Shown in pieces: positions 6,984-15,554 of a stretch of DNA of 64,000 bases (position 1 is its first letter; every line of letters starts with the position of its first letter). Both the position numbers and the translations under genes were made by a program. The notes beneath the pieces were generated by a model. That model saw only the letters and a program-made list of their open reading frames with translations. It had not been told where the DNA came from and ran no database searches. This DNA is from Thalassotalea euphylliae (GTDB lineage Bacteria > Pseudomonadota > Gammaproteobacteria > Enterobacterales > Alteromonadaceae), in NCBI RefSeq assembly GCF_003390375.1, contig NZ_QUOT01000001.1, positions 620,001 to 684,000 of the forward strand. The letters are read 5' to 3'.

Positions 6984-9654
6984 TGCTTGCTGCCTCTAAA
7001 AAATCCTGAGCAAATTTTTGTAATACCCCGCCTGCTGCGTGCACAATCACTTCTTCAGCAGTATCTAAGCGGCACTTCACTGGAATATTAATTTGCTCGC
7101 CAGCATTAGCACCTTGTTGACGGGTCATCACCACTGTCATGGCACCGCCCGGTGAGGTTTGTCCTTTTACATCAAAGGTTTCACTACCGTCAATTTGGTA
7201 GGTGTTACGGGTATCACCGTTAACAAACTCTAGCGGTAAAACTCCCATACCTATCAAGTTAGTTCGGTGAATACGTTCAAACCCTTCTGCAACAATCACT
7301 TCAACACCTGCTAAGCGAACACCTTTTGCTGCCCAGTCGCGTGAAGATCCTTGTCCATAGTCAGCACCAGCAATAATACACAGTGGCTGCTTACGCGCCA
7401 TATATGTTTCAATCGCTTCCCACATGCGAGCTTGTATACCTTCGGGTTCAACACGCGCAAGTGATCCTTGGATTACCTGCCCTTGTTCATCACGGCACAT
7501 TTCGTTAAAGAGTTTAGGGTTAGCAAAAGTTGCCCGCTGCGCGGTTAAATGATCGCCGCGATGAGTCGCGTAAGAGTTAAAATCTTCTTCCGGCAGCCCC
7601 ATTTTCGCGAGGTACTCACCGGCAGCTGAGCTAGCAAGAATGGCGTTCGACGGCGATAAATGATCGGTGGTGATATTGTCCCCTAAAACCGCTAGTGGTC
7701 GCATGCCTTTCATGGTGCGCTCACCTGCTAACGCTCCTTCTCCTTCGGTTGCCCAATAAGGTGGACGGCGAATATAAGTTGACATTTCGCGCCACTGATA
7801 AAGCGGGTCGATATACGGGTTTTGCTCGTCACCAAAATCGACTTTTAAGTCGATTGCCTTACTAAACCCTTTATCTTTGTTGAACATGGGCTCGTAAATC
7901 TTTTTAAACTGCTCAGGTTTTACCGCAGCGTTGACGATGGCGTCAATTTCTTCATCACTTGGCCAAATATCTTTTAACGTAATTGGCTCACCATTCTTAT
8001 CGATGCCAAGTACATCTTGCTCGATATCAAAACGCACTGTGCCAGCAATCGCATAGGCGACTACAAGTGGTGGAGACGCTAAAAACGCTTGTTTCGCGTA
8101 AGGGTGAATGCGGCCATCAAAGTTGCGATTACCTGAAAGTACGGCAGTGGCATACAAATCGCGGTCAATCACTTCTTGTTGAATTTGTGGGTCTAATGCC
8201 CCAGACATACCATTACAAGTAGTACAAGCATACGCGACTATGCCAAAGCCTAATTGCTCAAGTTCGGTTAGCAAGCCAGCTTCTTCTAAGTACAGCTTGG
8301 CCACTTTTGAGCCGGGGGCAAATGAGGTTTTAACCCAAGGCTTACGTACCAAGCCCAATTCATTAGCGCGCTTAGCCACTAGTCCTGCAGCCACTACATT
8401 TCTTGGGTTTGAGGTATTTGTACAAGAGGTAATTGCCGCAATAATACAAGCTCCATCAGGCATATTACCTTGCCAGTTATCCAGCTCTGGTGAGTGCCAC
8501 TGACCTGCCACGCCTCGCGCTTGTAAGTCAGATGTCGGCAAACGGCGATGCGGGTTAGACGGGCCCGCCATGTTGCGCGTCACACTTGATAAATCAAAGG
8601 TTAAGACACGTTCGTATTGAGCACTTGCTAAGTCGTCTGCCCACAAACCTGTAGTTTTTGCATAATTTTCAACTAAAGCGACTTGCTCTGGCTCACGACC
8701 AGTAATGGTCAAGTAATCTAAAGTTTGCTGATCGATATAAAACATCCCAGCAGACGCGCCATATTCAGGTGTCATATTCGAGATGGTTGCGCGATCACCT
8801 ATGGTTAAGCTTGCAGCACCTTCACCGAAAAATTCTAAGTAGCTCGACACCACTTTTTCACTGCGAAGAAACTCAGTAATTGCCAGTACAATATCGGTTG
8901 CGGTAATGCCCGGTTGGCGTTTACCGACCAATTTAACACCAACAATATCAGGCAAACGCATCATGGATGGCCGACCTAACATCACAGTTTCTGCTTCAAG
9001 GCCGCCAACACCAATAGCAATAACCCCTAGTGCATCAACATGCGGGGTGTGCGAGTCAGTGCCGACACAGGTATCAGGAAAGGCAACACCATCTCGCGCT
9101 TGAATGACTGGCGACATTTTCTCTAAGTTAATTTGATGCATAATGCCGTTACCCGCAGGTATAACATCAACATTTTCAAAAGCAGTTTTGGTCCATTCAA
9201 TAAAATGGAATCTGTCTTCATTGCGTCTGTCTTCAATCGCCCGGTTTTTCTCAAATGCATCAACTTCAAAGCCGCCGTGTTCAACTGCTAGCGAGTGATC
9301 AACAATCAACTGAGTGGGTACCACTGGATTGACTTTGGCGGGATCACCACCCTGCTCGGAGATAGCATCGCGCAGGCCCGCTAAATCCACTAATGCCGTT
9401 TGCCCCAAAATGTCATGGCAAACAACGCGAGCAGGATACCAAGGGAAGTCTAAATCACGTTTATTGCCAATGATTTGCTGCAATGCCGCCGTCAAGTTTT
9501 CAGGTTCGCAGCGACGTACTAATTGCTCAGCTAATACGCGTGACGTGTAAGGTAATTTTTGATAACTACCCCGCTCAATATCTTCTATTGCTTGGCGGGT
9601 ATCGAAATAATCTAGCTGAGTGCCAGTTAATGGTTTGCGGTAATTTGTATTCAT
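6976..9654 (-). CDS. acnD: Fe/S-dependent 2-methylcitrate dehydratase AcnD
   Basis: 892 residues, aconitase superfamily. The three [4Fe-4S] ligands are visible: Cys411 in AITSCTNTSNP, and Cys477 and Cys480 in ACTTCNG. The swivel domain at the C-terminal end contains GSSRDWAAKG. The enzyme dehydrates 2-methylcitrate in the methylcitrate cycle. It is called AcnD rather than AcnA because it sits between prpC and prpF. Immediately upstream of the ATG are three tandem 15-bp near-repeats (9658-9702) and no good Shine-Dalgarno sequence is seen, so its translation start region is unusual. A 228-bp gap separates it from prpC. Confidence 0.95.
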   Translation of the reverse strand: MNTNYRKPLTGTQLDYFDTRQAIEDIERGSYQKLPYTSRVLAEQLVRRCEPENLTAALQQIIGNKRDLDFPWYPARVVCHDILGQTALVDLAGLRDAISEQGGDPAKVNPVVPTQLIVDHSLAVEHGGFEVDAFEKNRAIEDRRNEDRFHFIEWTKTAFENVDVIPAGNGIMHQINLEKMSPVIQARDGVAFPDTCVGTDSHTPHVDALGVIAIGVGGLEAETVMLGRPSMMRLPDIVGVKLVGKRQPGITATDIVLAITEFLRSEKVVSSYLEFFGEGAASLTIGDRATISNMTPEYGASAGMFYIDQQTLDYLTITGREPEQVALVENYAKTTGLWADDLASAQYERVLTFDLSSVTRNMAGPSNPHRRLPTSDLQARGVAGQWHSPELDNWQGNMPDGACIIAAITSCTNTSNPRNVVAAGLVAKRANELGLVRKPWVKTSFAPGSKVAKLYLEEAGLLTELEQLGFGIVAYACTTCNGMSGALDPQIQQEVIDRDLYATAVLSGNRNFDGRIHPYAKQAFLASPPLVVAYAIAGTVRFDIEQDVLGIDKNGEPITLKDIWPSDEEIDAIVNAAVKPEQFKKIYEPMFNKDKGFSKAIDLKVDFGDEQNPYIDPLYQWREMSTYIRRPPYWATEGEGALAGERTMKGMRPLAVLGDNITTDHLSPSNAILASSAAGEYLAKMGLPEEDFNSYATHRGDHLTAQRATFANPKLFNEMCRDEQGQVIQGSLARVEPEGIQARMWEAIETYMARKQPLCIIAGADYGQGSSRDWAAKGVRLAGVEVIVAEGFERIHRTNLIGMGVLPLEFVNGDTRNTYQIDGSETFDVKGQTSPGGAMTVVMTRQQGANAGEQINIPVKCRLDTAEEVIVHAAGGVLQKFAQDFLEAASND

Positions 9655-9657
9655 GAT

Positions 9658-9702
9658 CTGATAACTTGTGCTCTGATAACTTATGCTCTAACAACTTAAG
9701 CG
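9658..9702. repeat. Three tandem 15-bp repeats next to the acnD start codon
   Basis: Copies at 9658-9672 (CTGATAACTTGTGCT), 9673-9687 (CTGATAACTTATGCT, one difference) and 9688-9702 (CTAACAACTTAAGCG, diverged). In the mRNA they read as repeats of AGCAYAAGTTATCAG ending 3 bases before the acnD ATG, where a ribosome site would lie. Confidence 0.85.
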
Positions 9703-9808
9703 CTAATAAGTGGAAAGCAATTAGAAAATATAAAGGCTACTTAACGGTAAACATTTGATTTGACGCTTTAATCAATAACGTCGCCGTTACATTGAATTTT
9801 ACTGGCAG

Positions 9809-9836
9809 AATACTCATATAGTTAACTATGCGAGTA
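9809..9836 (-). other. Intergenic hairpin between prpC and acnD
   Basis: ATACTC (9809-9814) pairs with GAGTAT (9831-9836), and ATAG (9817-9820) with CTAT (9825-9828) inside. No T-run follows on the minus strand, so it is more likely an mRNA processing or stabilising hairpin than a terminator. Confidence 0.45.
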
Positions 9837-9882
9837 TCCCAAGCCATATTGCTGGTTAACAAACGACGTCAACTAGCCTCTG

Positions 9883-11010
9883 CTACCGGTTTTCAATCGC
9901 AACATAATCGCGGGCGTCTTCACCGATATAATCGGCAGATGGTCGAATAATTCGATTGTTAGCCCGTTGCTCCATGGCATGCGCAGTCCAGCCAGCCACC
10001 CTTGAGCAAACAAAAATTGGCGTAAACAGCTTAGTCGGAATGCCCATAAAGTTATACGCAGAGGCATGGAAGAAATCGGCATTACAGAAGAGTTTTTTCT
10101 CGCGCCACATCACCGCTTCACAACGCTCAGAAACATCATATAAACGCGTATCACCAACTTGCTCTGCTAGCTTGTTTGACCATTCTTTGATAATCGCATT
10201 ACGCGGATCTGACTCGCGATAAACCGCATGGCCAAAGCCCATTATCTTTTCTTTACGCTCAAGCATCCCCATAATATTGGCTTCGGCTTCATCAGCACTT
10301 TGCCAATTTTCGATCATATCCATGGCCGCTTCATTGGCGCCGCCATGCAATGGACCGCGCAATGAACCAATGGCGCCAGTAACAACCGAATGAATATCTG
10401 ATAAGGTTGAAGCACAAACTCGGCCAGTAAAGGTTGATGCGTTAAATTCGTGCTCTGCATATAACACCAACGAGGCATGCATCACATCCACATGCAATGG
10501 CTCTGGTTTTTTATTGTGTAGCGTCCAAAGAAATTGCTCAGCGATTGAGTCTGCTTCGGTTTCAACCTCGACACGAATACCGTGATGGCTGAAGTTGTAC
10601 CAATAGTTAATCAAGCCCGGAAACACCGCCAACATGCGATCCATATGGTCGAGTTGATCAGAAAAATCGCTCTGCTCAGTTTCTAAGTTACCTAACATCG
10701 AGCAACCTGTACGCATTACATCCATTGGATGGGCATCTTTCGGAATATTTTCCAACACAACTTTTAATGGTGCGGGTAAACCTCGCATTCCTTTTAAGCG
10801 TGCTTTATAAGCCGTGAGCTCAGTTTGATTAGGTAATTTGCCGTAAAGTAGCAAATGGGCCACTTCCTCAAATTGTGCATTTGCGGCTAAGTCTTTAATG
10901 TCATAACCACGATAGGTTAAACCTGAGCCTGTTTTACCAACTGTACATAAGGCAGTTTCACCCGCACTTTGGCCACGTAAGCCAGCGCCACCGAGTTTTT
11001 TATCAACCAT
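9883..11010 (-). CDS. prpC: 2-methylcitrate synthase PrpC
   Basis: 375 residues from the ATG at 11010. The frame is open 19 codons further, but a strong GGAGG (minus strand, 11019-11023) lies 8 bases before this ATG and the protein then begins MVDKKLGGAGLRGQSAGETA, as in the family. Citrate-synthase core motifs are GPLHGGANEAA and MGFGHAVYRESDPR, carrying the active-site histidines. It condenses propionyl-CoA with oxaloacetate. It lies between prpB and acnD; the gap to prpB holds a hairpin with a T-run on the opposite strand. Confidence 0.95.
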   Translation of the reverse strand: MVDKKLGGAGLRGQSAGETALCTVGKTGSGLTYRGYDIKDLAANAQFEEVAHLLLYGKLPNQTELTAYKARLKGMRGLPAPLKVVLENIPKDAHPMDVMRTGCSMLGNLETEQSDFSDQLDHMDRMLAVFPGLINYWYNFSHHGIRVEVETEADSIAEQFLWTLHNKKPEPLHVDVMHASLVLYAEHEFNASTFTGRVCASTLSDIHSVVTGAIGSLRGPLHGGANEAAMDMIENWQSADEAEANIMGMLERKEKIMGFGHAVYRESDPRNAIIKEWSNKLAEQVGDTRLYDVSERCEAVMWREKKLFCNADFFHASAYNFMGIPTKLFTPIFVCSRVAGWTAHAMEQRANNRIIRPSADYIGEDARDYVAIENR

Positions 11011-11041
11011 TATACTTTCCTCCATAAATTCACTTGTTGTT

Positions 11042-11090
11042 AGCTGCTTAGCCCCGGTATTACACAATTATGTGGCTAGCAGCTTTTTTT
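11042..11090 (+). terminator. Rightward (antisense) terminator-like hairpin between prpB and prpC
   Basis: AGCTGCTTAGCC (11042-11053) pairs with GGCTAGCAGCT (11074-11084) with one bulge, followed on the plus strand by seven T (11084-11090). No plus-strand gene ends here. In the sense mRNA the same bases form a stem without a T-run in the prpC leader. Confidence 0.5.
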
Positions 11091-11108
11091 ATTCTTATTA
11101 CCGCGTTT

Positions 11109-11999
11109 TTACTTATTTTTTCCTTCGGCAAATAGCGAGTCTAACTTCTGCTCATACTCGTGATAGCCCAAGTAATCATATAGTTCCATGCGCGTTTGCA
11201 TATTATCGAGTTGCGCTTTTTGATCGCCATCGGCAAGTATAGTTTTATATACAGATTCAGCCGCTTTATTCATTGCTCGAAATGCAGAAAGCGGGTAAAG
11301 CACCATAGCGCAGCCCCAATCACCTAACTGCTCTTTATTCCATAACTCGGTTTTACCAAATTCGGTGATATTCGCTAAAATTGGCACGTCTAACGCCTCT
11401 GCAAAGGCGCGATAATGCGCTTCAGTTTGCACGGCTTCAGCAAAAATGCCATCAGCCCCCGCGGCAACGTACGCTTTTGCGCGCTCAAGTGCTTTTTCTA
11501 AGCCTTCTTGAGCAAAGGCGTCTGTGCGTGCCATGATAAAAAAGTCATCATCAGTACGGGCATCGACGGCTGCTTTAATGCGATCAACCATTTCTTCGGT
11601 GGACACAATTTCCTTATTCGGCCTGTGACCACAGCGCTTTTGTGCCACTTGATCTTCAATATGCACCGCTGCTGCCCCCGCTTTTTCCATATCGCGAATA
11701 GTTTTAGCAATGTTAAATGCGCCGCCCCAACCAGTATCAATATCGACCATCAAAGGTAAGCTAGATGCAGATGTAATTCGCTGAACATCGGCGATAACAT
11801 CGTTAAGTGCGGTCATACCTAGATCTGGCAAGCCGTAAGATGCGTTTGCTACACCACCACCAGATAAATAGATGGCTTGATGCCCTAGTTGCTCCGCCAT
11901 CATGGCGCAGTAGGCATTAACAGTGCCGACAATTTGTAATGGCTTATTGTTAACAAGTGCTTGTCTAAACTTGGCACCCGCTGATACTGGTTTTGACAT
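11109..11999 (-). CDS. prpB: 2-methylisocitrate lyase PrpB
   Basis: 296 residues, the normal length. The lyase signature KRCGH is present with the catalytic Cys123, preceded by the metal-site DIDTGWGG and HIEDQ motifs. It splits 2-methylisocitrate to pyruvate and succinate, the last step of the methylcitrate cycle. An AAAGGGGAC ribosome site (minus strand, 12006-12014) precedes the ATG. It is the first metabolic gene after the GntR regulator (78-bp gap), so both are probably read from the promoter at about 12803-12830. Confidence 0.95.
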   Translation of the reverse strand: MSKPVSAGAKFRQALVNNKPLQIVGTVNAYCAMMAEQLGHQAIYLSGGGVANASYGLPDLGMTALNDVIADVQRITSASSLPLMVDIDTGWGGAFNIAKTIRDMEKAGAAAVHIEDQVAQKRCGHRPNKEIVSTEEMVDRIKAAVDARTDDDFFIMARTDAFAQEGLEKALERAKAYVAAGADGIFAEAVQTEAHYRAFAEALDVPILANITEFGKTELWNKEQLGDWGCAMVLYPLSAFRAMNKAAESVYKTILADGDQKAQLDNMQTRMELYDYLGYHEYEQKLDSLFAEGKNK

Positions 12000-12077
12000 T
12001 AAACTGTCCCCTTTTACTATTTATTTGAGTCCTGTTGTAGGCTGCCCTGCGGCGATAACATTTCATCGAGACAAGCT

Positions 12078-12770
12078 TTACATCGCCTCTATTTTCGCTA
12101 GCTGAGCAATTTTGTTTTCGATGTTCTTGCGAGAGGCCGCAATATGACGGCGCATTAATAATTCCGCCAGTTCACCATCACGATCAGCAATAGCTTCGAT
12201 GATGCGCGAATGCTCTTCAAATGCTTTACTGGCACGTGGGCTGTTCATACCAAACTGGCAGCGGTACATGCGTAGTAAATAATACAACTGGCCGCATAAA
12301 ATATTAATGAGTTGTTGATTATGGCTGCCTAAAATGACTTTGTAGTGAAAATCAAGATCGCCTTCTTCCTGGTAATAAGCGATGCCGTCTTGCAGTGCTT
12401 TTGTTTTCGCATGCTCAGCGAGCATTGCCTTCATCGCTGCAATTTCTTCATCCGACATATTTATTGCGGCTTGACGACAAGCCATACCTTCAAGTGCTTC
12501 GCGCGCAATGTACAAGTCAAGTAACCCTTCGACCGTGCAATCAACGACTTTTGAGCCAACATTCGCTTTTCGCTCAATTAAATGGCACTTTTCTAATCGA
12601 TTTAGCGCTTCGCGTAAGGTAGAGCGAGAAATTTGATATTGTTTGGCAAGCTCTGGCTCACTAATTTTTGTACCAGCGCGAATTTCACCGCTAACAATCG
12701 CTTGTTGCAGTTGTACAAAGACTTTATCTGAAGTAGTGATTGGTGTGTATTCGGTTGGATTAACTGACAC
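12078..12770 (-). CDS. GntR-family (FadR/FCD type) regulator of the propionate operon
   Basis: 230 residues from a GTG at 12770. A winged helix-turn-helix covers about residues 15-78 (recognition region YQISRSTLREALNRLE). An all-helical FCD ligand domain follows at about 86-215, with candidate metal-binding Asp and His residues (DLDFHYKVILGSHN, MRRHI). It is the first gene of the unit, so it very likely controls prpBC-acnD-prpF and itself. This differs from the sigma-54-dependent PrpR of enterobacteria. Two copies of ATTGTCGACAAT flank its promoter, one of them 4 bases before the start codon. The ligand, perhaps 2-methylcitrate or another cycle intermediate, is inference. Confidence 0.88.
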   Translation of the reverse strand: MSVNPTEYTPITTSDKVFVQLQQAIVSGEIRAGTKISEPELAKQYQISRSTLREALNRLEKCHLIERKANVGSKVVDCTVEGLLDLYIAREALEGMACRQAAINMSDEEIAAMKAMLAEHAKTKALQDGIAYYQEEGDLDFHYKVILGSHNQQLINILCGQLYYLLRMYRCQFGMNSPRASKAFEEHSRIIEAIADRDGELAELLMRRHIAASRKNIENKIAQLAKIEAM

Positions 12771-12773
12771 TAG

Positions 12774-12785
12774 ATTGTCGACAAT
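12774..12785. promoter_or_regulatory. Operator O1, perfect palindrome ATTGTCGACAAT
   Basis: A 12-bp perfect palindrome lying between the -10 box and the GTG of the GntR gene, where bound protein would block RNA polymerase or the ribosome site. It is identical to O2 72 bp away. Confidence 0.75.
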
Positions 12786-12802
12786 TGATAAACATTGAGT
12801 TC

Positions 12803-12830
12803 AGTATAGTGATTGAAAGTTAAAGATCAA
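12803..12830 (-). promoter_or_regulatory. Sigma-70 promoter of the GntR-prp operon
   Basis: On the minus strand a -35 TTGATC (12825-12830) and a -10 TATACT (12803-12808) are separated by 16 bp. The promoter lies between the two operators. No other comparable promoter was seen before prpB. Confidence 0.55.
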
Positions 12831-12845
12831 CCAAGAAATGAACAT

Positions 12846-12857
12846 ATTGTCGACAAT
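12846..12857. promoter_or_regulatory. Operator O2, perfect palindrome ATTGTCGACAAT
   Basis: A second identical 12-bp palindrome, flanked symmetrically by T and A (TATTGTCGACAATA), upstream of the -35 box. The centre-to-centre distance to O1 is 72 bp, close to seven helical turns, which would suit looping by a dimeric regulator. Confidence 0.75.
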
Positions 12858-12917
12858 AATGGAAAGTAGAGTAAAAAAGGTTAGCGTAAAATCCTGCTTC
12901 TAGAGAAGGCTAATAGG

Positions 12918-14147
12918 CTAGCCAAAGAACCAGTAGCATACGCAGATAGCCGCAAACATGCCGGCAAAGTCAGCGATCAGTCCACAGGTAACGGCATGAC
13001 GGGTATAGCGAATACCCACAGAGCCGAAATAAACCGCCAATACATAAAAGGTGGTTTCCGTCGAACCTTGCATTATAGAGGCTAAACGCCCTGCAAATGA
13101 GTCAGCGCCATAGGTATTCATGGTCTCTATCATCATAGCGCGTGAGCCTGAGCCACTAAGGGGTTTCATTAAAGCCGTTGGCATCGCATCGACAAACGCC
13201 GTATCAAAACCTAACAACGCGACAAAATGGCGAAAAGTGTCGACAATCAAGGTTAATGCCCCGCTCGCACGAAGCACGCCTATCGCTACCAACATCGCTA
13301 ATAAATACGGGATCAGCTTAATACTGGTTTCGAAGCCCTCTTTAGCACCATTTATAAAGGCGTCGTAAACATTAATCTTGCGCCACATTGCTACTGAGAT
13401 AAACGCTATGATGGTTAGGAAAATTAACGAATTACCTAAAATAGACGACTGCTGAGCCAGAAGTTCGCTACTGAGTTGGGCAAAATAGATAATTAACGCC
13501 ATTAACACTGCTGCACCAGCGCTAAAGTAGAGCAAGATCACTTTCTGCATTAATTGAATTTTTTGTTTGTAAGCCACTGCCAATAAACCAGCAAAACTAG
13601 AGGCAAAGGTTGCCAGCAGAATAGGAATAAACACATCGGTAGGATTTGCCGCCCCTTGCTGTGCGCGATAAACAAACACTGCGATTGGAAAGAGTGTGAC
13701 TGAGCTAGTGTTAAGTACCAAAAACAAAATTTGGGCATCGGTCGCGGTATCTTTTTTGGGGTTAAGAGTTTGCAAGTCCTGCATCGCTTTTAGCCCGAGA
13801 GGCGTAGCCGCATTGTCGAGTCCGAGAAAGTTTGCCGATAAATTCATGGTCATTGAGCCCATCGCCGGATGACCTTTTGGCACTTGTGGCATCAACTTTT
13901 GAAACAAAGGTGAGATCATTAATGACAGGCGATTGATCACCCCTGCTTGCTCAGCTATCTTCATCATCCCCAGCCAAAAGCTTAAAATACCAATCAAGCC
14001 GATCGCAATTTCTACCGTAACTTTCGACATGTCAAATATGCTATTGATAACGGCTGAAAAGATTTCGCCATTGCCTAGAAAAAACCATTGATGTAGTGAT
14101 GAAAATAAAGCGAGAAAAAAGAAGCTGATCCAGATTTTGTTTAGCAC
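12918..14147 (-). CDS. Nucleoside-recognition (Gate) domain membrane protein, SpmA-SpmB fusion type
   Basis: 409 residues from a GTG start, with about eight or nine hydrophobic segments. The N-terminal half carries the SpmA-like motif NLSANFLGLDNAATPLGLKA and the C-terminal half the SpmB-like pattern SGSGSRAMMIETMN ... MQGSTETTFYVLAVYFGS. In Bacillus, SpmA and SpmB are separate proteins needed for spore-core dehydration; in Gram-negatives the fused form is common and its substrate is unknown. The gene runs in the same direction as the prp operon but is separated from it by the operators and promoter, so it is probably a separate unit. No clear terminator follows it. Confidence 0.8.
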   Translation of the reverse strand: MLNKIWISFFFLALFSSLHQWFFLGNGEIFSAVINSIFDMSKVTVEIAIGLIGILSFWLGMMKIAEQAGVINRLSLMISPLFQKLMPQVPKGHPAMGSMTMNLSANFLGLDNAATPLGLKAMQDLQTLNPKKDTATDAQILFLVLNTSSVTLFPIAVFVYRAQQGAANPTDVFIPILLATFASSFAGLLAVAYKQKIQLMQKVILLYFSAGAAVLMALIIYFAQLSSELLAQQSSILGNSLIFLTIIAFISVAMWRKINVYDAFINGAKEGFETSIKLIPYLLAMLVAIGVLRASGALTLIVDTFRHFVALLGFDTAFVDAMPTALMKPLSGSGSRAMMIETMNTYGADSFAGRLASIMQGSTETTFYVLAVYFGSVGIRYTRHAVTCGLIADFAGMFAAICVCYWFFG

Positions 14148-14542
14148 AAGTTATTCTTATTTATGAAATTGCACGCTGTAATATGATGGCATAATTGCTA
14201 ACCCTATATCTACTCTTCAGCCTTTACTTATAACAGTAGAAAGTCGTCTTTTGTACTATGATGTAGCTGTAGATAAAATGTTAACAACCAGTTTAAAAGC
14301 AAGGGATAAACTGTGTTCTATGCATCATGATATTGTATTTTTATTTAACAAATTCAAAATGATAAAAAATATACAGATTTTTCTCGCAAAGCTATCAGTT
14401 TGCACTACAATTTAATTTACACTGTCTATTTTTTAAACATTATTCAAATTCTTAATCTATTAGTATTTAGTACGCGAATATTTTAGTGAATTCAGGAAAA
14501 TAGTGGTGTTTTAGTAATGCTCGCAAGCTCTGTTATATAGAA

Positions 14543-14709
14543 GTTAGGTTGAAGTTGTAGTTACCTAACATAATCTACGGCTAGACTTAAAAGGGTTTAG
14601 GTCAAAGATTATTGATTGAAGTCTGAACAAGTTAATTAGCGCACGGCTCAACTCCTTTTGAGCCATTCCCCTGGAACCCGAAATTGCTGTTTATTTCGGG
14701 TCCTTTTTT
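14543..14709 (+). ncRNA. Candidate small regulatory RNA with C-rich loops and terminator
   Basis: Within a 620-bp gap without genes (14148-14767), the last 170 bases hold three stem-loops in a row on the plus strand: GTTAGGT/ACCTAAC (14543-14549/14563-14569), GGCTCAA/TTGAGCC (14645-14651/14658-14664) and a terminator (14676-14709). The middle loop is CTCCTT, an anti-Shine-Dalgarno sequence, and TTCCCCT follows it in the linker. No protein-coding frame is evident and both flanking genes lie on the minus strand, so the terminator has no other gene to serve. The 5' end is not defined; only a weak TGTTATAT box at 14531-14538 is seen. I see nothing further in 14148-14540 beyond A+T-rich sequence. 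Confidence 0.45.
14676..14709 (+). terminator. Intrinsic terminator with no upstream gene
   Basis: ACCCGAAAT (14676-14684) pairs perfectly with ATTTCGGGT (14693-14701), and six T follow at 14704-14709. It faces away from the leftward gene on its left and towards the end of tatD. Confidence 0.8.
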
Positions 14710-14767
14710 ATTTACCTATCAACAATCTACGCAATACGCTTATCTACTTGTCTGCAGGCTGAACAGT

Positions 14768-15535
14768 TTAAAAGTCGAACAATTGATTAAAGTTTTCAGT
14801 CGATTGCTTTGCAATGTCTTCCACAGAGCAGCCACGAATGCTTGCTAAATGCTTGGCCACTTCGACCACATAAGCTGGTTGATTTTGTTTGCCACGATGC
14901 GGAACTGGCGCTAAATAAGGAGAGTCAGTTTCAATGAGAAATCGGTCCGCTGGTACTTGCTTAGCAACTTCTCTTAGTTCATGTGCATTCTTAAAGGTGA
15001 CAATCCCTGAGAATGAAATATAAAACCCTAAATCAATCGCTTGCCTAGCCATTTCCCAGTTTTCGGTAAAGCAGTGTAAAATACCACCGACTTCTGAAGC
15101 ATGCTCGCTACGCAGTAAATCAATGGTGTCTTGGCGTGCATCACGCGTGTGAATTATTAACGGTTTTTTTACGTTACGTGCAACCTGAATGTGCTTAACA
15201 AAAGCATCAAGTTGCAACTCTTTCGTTTCTGGTGCGTAGTAGTAATCCAAGCCAGTTTCACCAATCGCAATGACTTTATCCGTTGCAGATAATTGTTCTA
15301 GCTGATCGATTGACGTAACGTGCTCTTGATTAAGTGGGTGAACGCCACACGACAGATAGACATTGTCGAAAGCTAGCGTTTTCTCAACCATCGATGGGAA
15401 TTCTTCAAGTGTTACGCTCACGCATAACATTTTTTTAACGCCGACTGCACTTGCAGAAGAAACGACGTTAGCAATACTTTGGTTAAAATCAGAAAGATCG
15501 AGTCGATCTAAATGACAGTGTGAGTCAATATACAA
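14768..15535 (-). CDS. TatD-family metal-dependent DNase (YcfH type)
   Basis: 255 residues from a TTG start preceded by AGGTG at good spacing. The N-terminus YIDSHCHLDRLD provides two metal-binding histidines. Further ligands are in GETGLDYYY, the IIHTRDA stretch, GILHCFTEN and ETDSPYLAP, so the active site is complete. The family comprises TIM-barrel hydrolases with 3'-5' DNase activity. It is last in the tmk-holB-pilZ-tatD series, the same order as around E. coli ycfH. The start could instead be an internal codon, but the motif begins so early that TTG is favoured. Confidence 0.9.
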   Translation of the reverse strand: MYIDSHCHLDRLDLSDFNQSIANVVSSASAVGVKKMLCVSVTLEEFPSMVEKTLAFDNVYLSCGVHPLNQEHVTSIDQLEQLSATDKVIAIGETGLDYYYAPETKELQLDAFVKHIQVARNVKKPLIIHTRDARQDTIDLLRSEHASEVGGILHCFTENWEMARQAIDLGFYISFSGIVTFKNAHELREVAKQVPADRFLIETDSPYLAPVPHRGKQNQPAYVVEVAKHLASIRGCSVEDIAKQSTENFNQLFDF

Positions 15536-15554
15536 AATACACCTAATTGTTGTG

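Noticed and set aside
13236..13247. A third near-copy of the prp operator (AGTGTCGACAAT, 11 of 12)
   Set aside because: It lies deep inside the SpmA/SpmB-like coding region, about 400 bp from the promoter, and the codons are needed for the protein. Chance is the simplest explanation.
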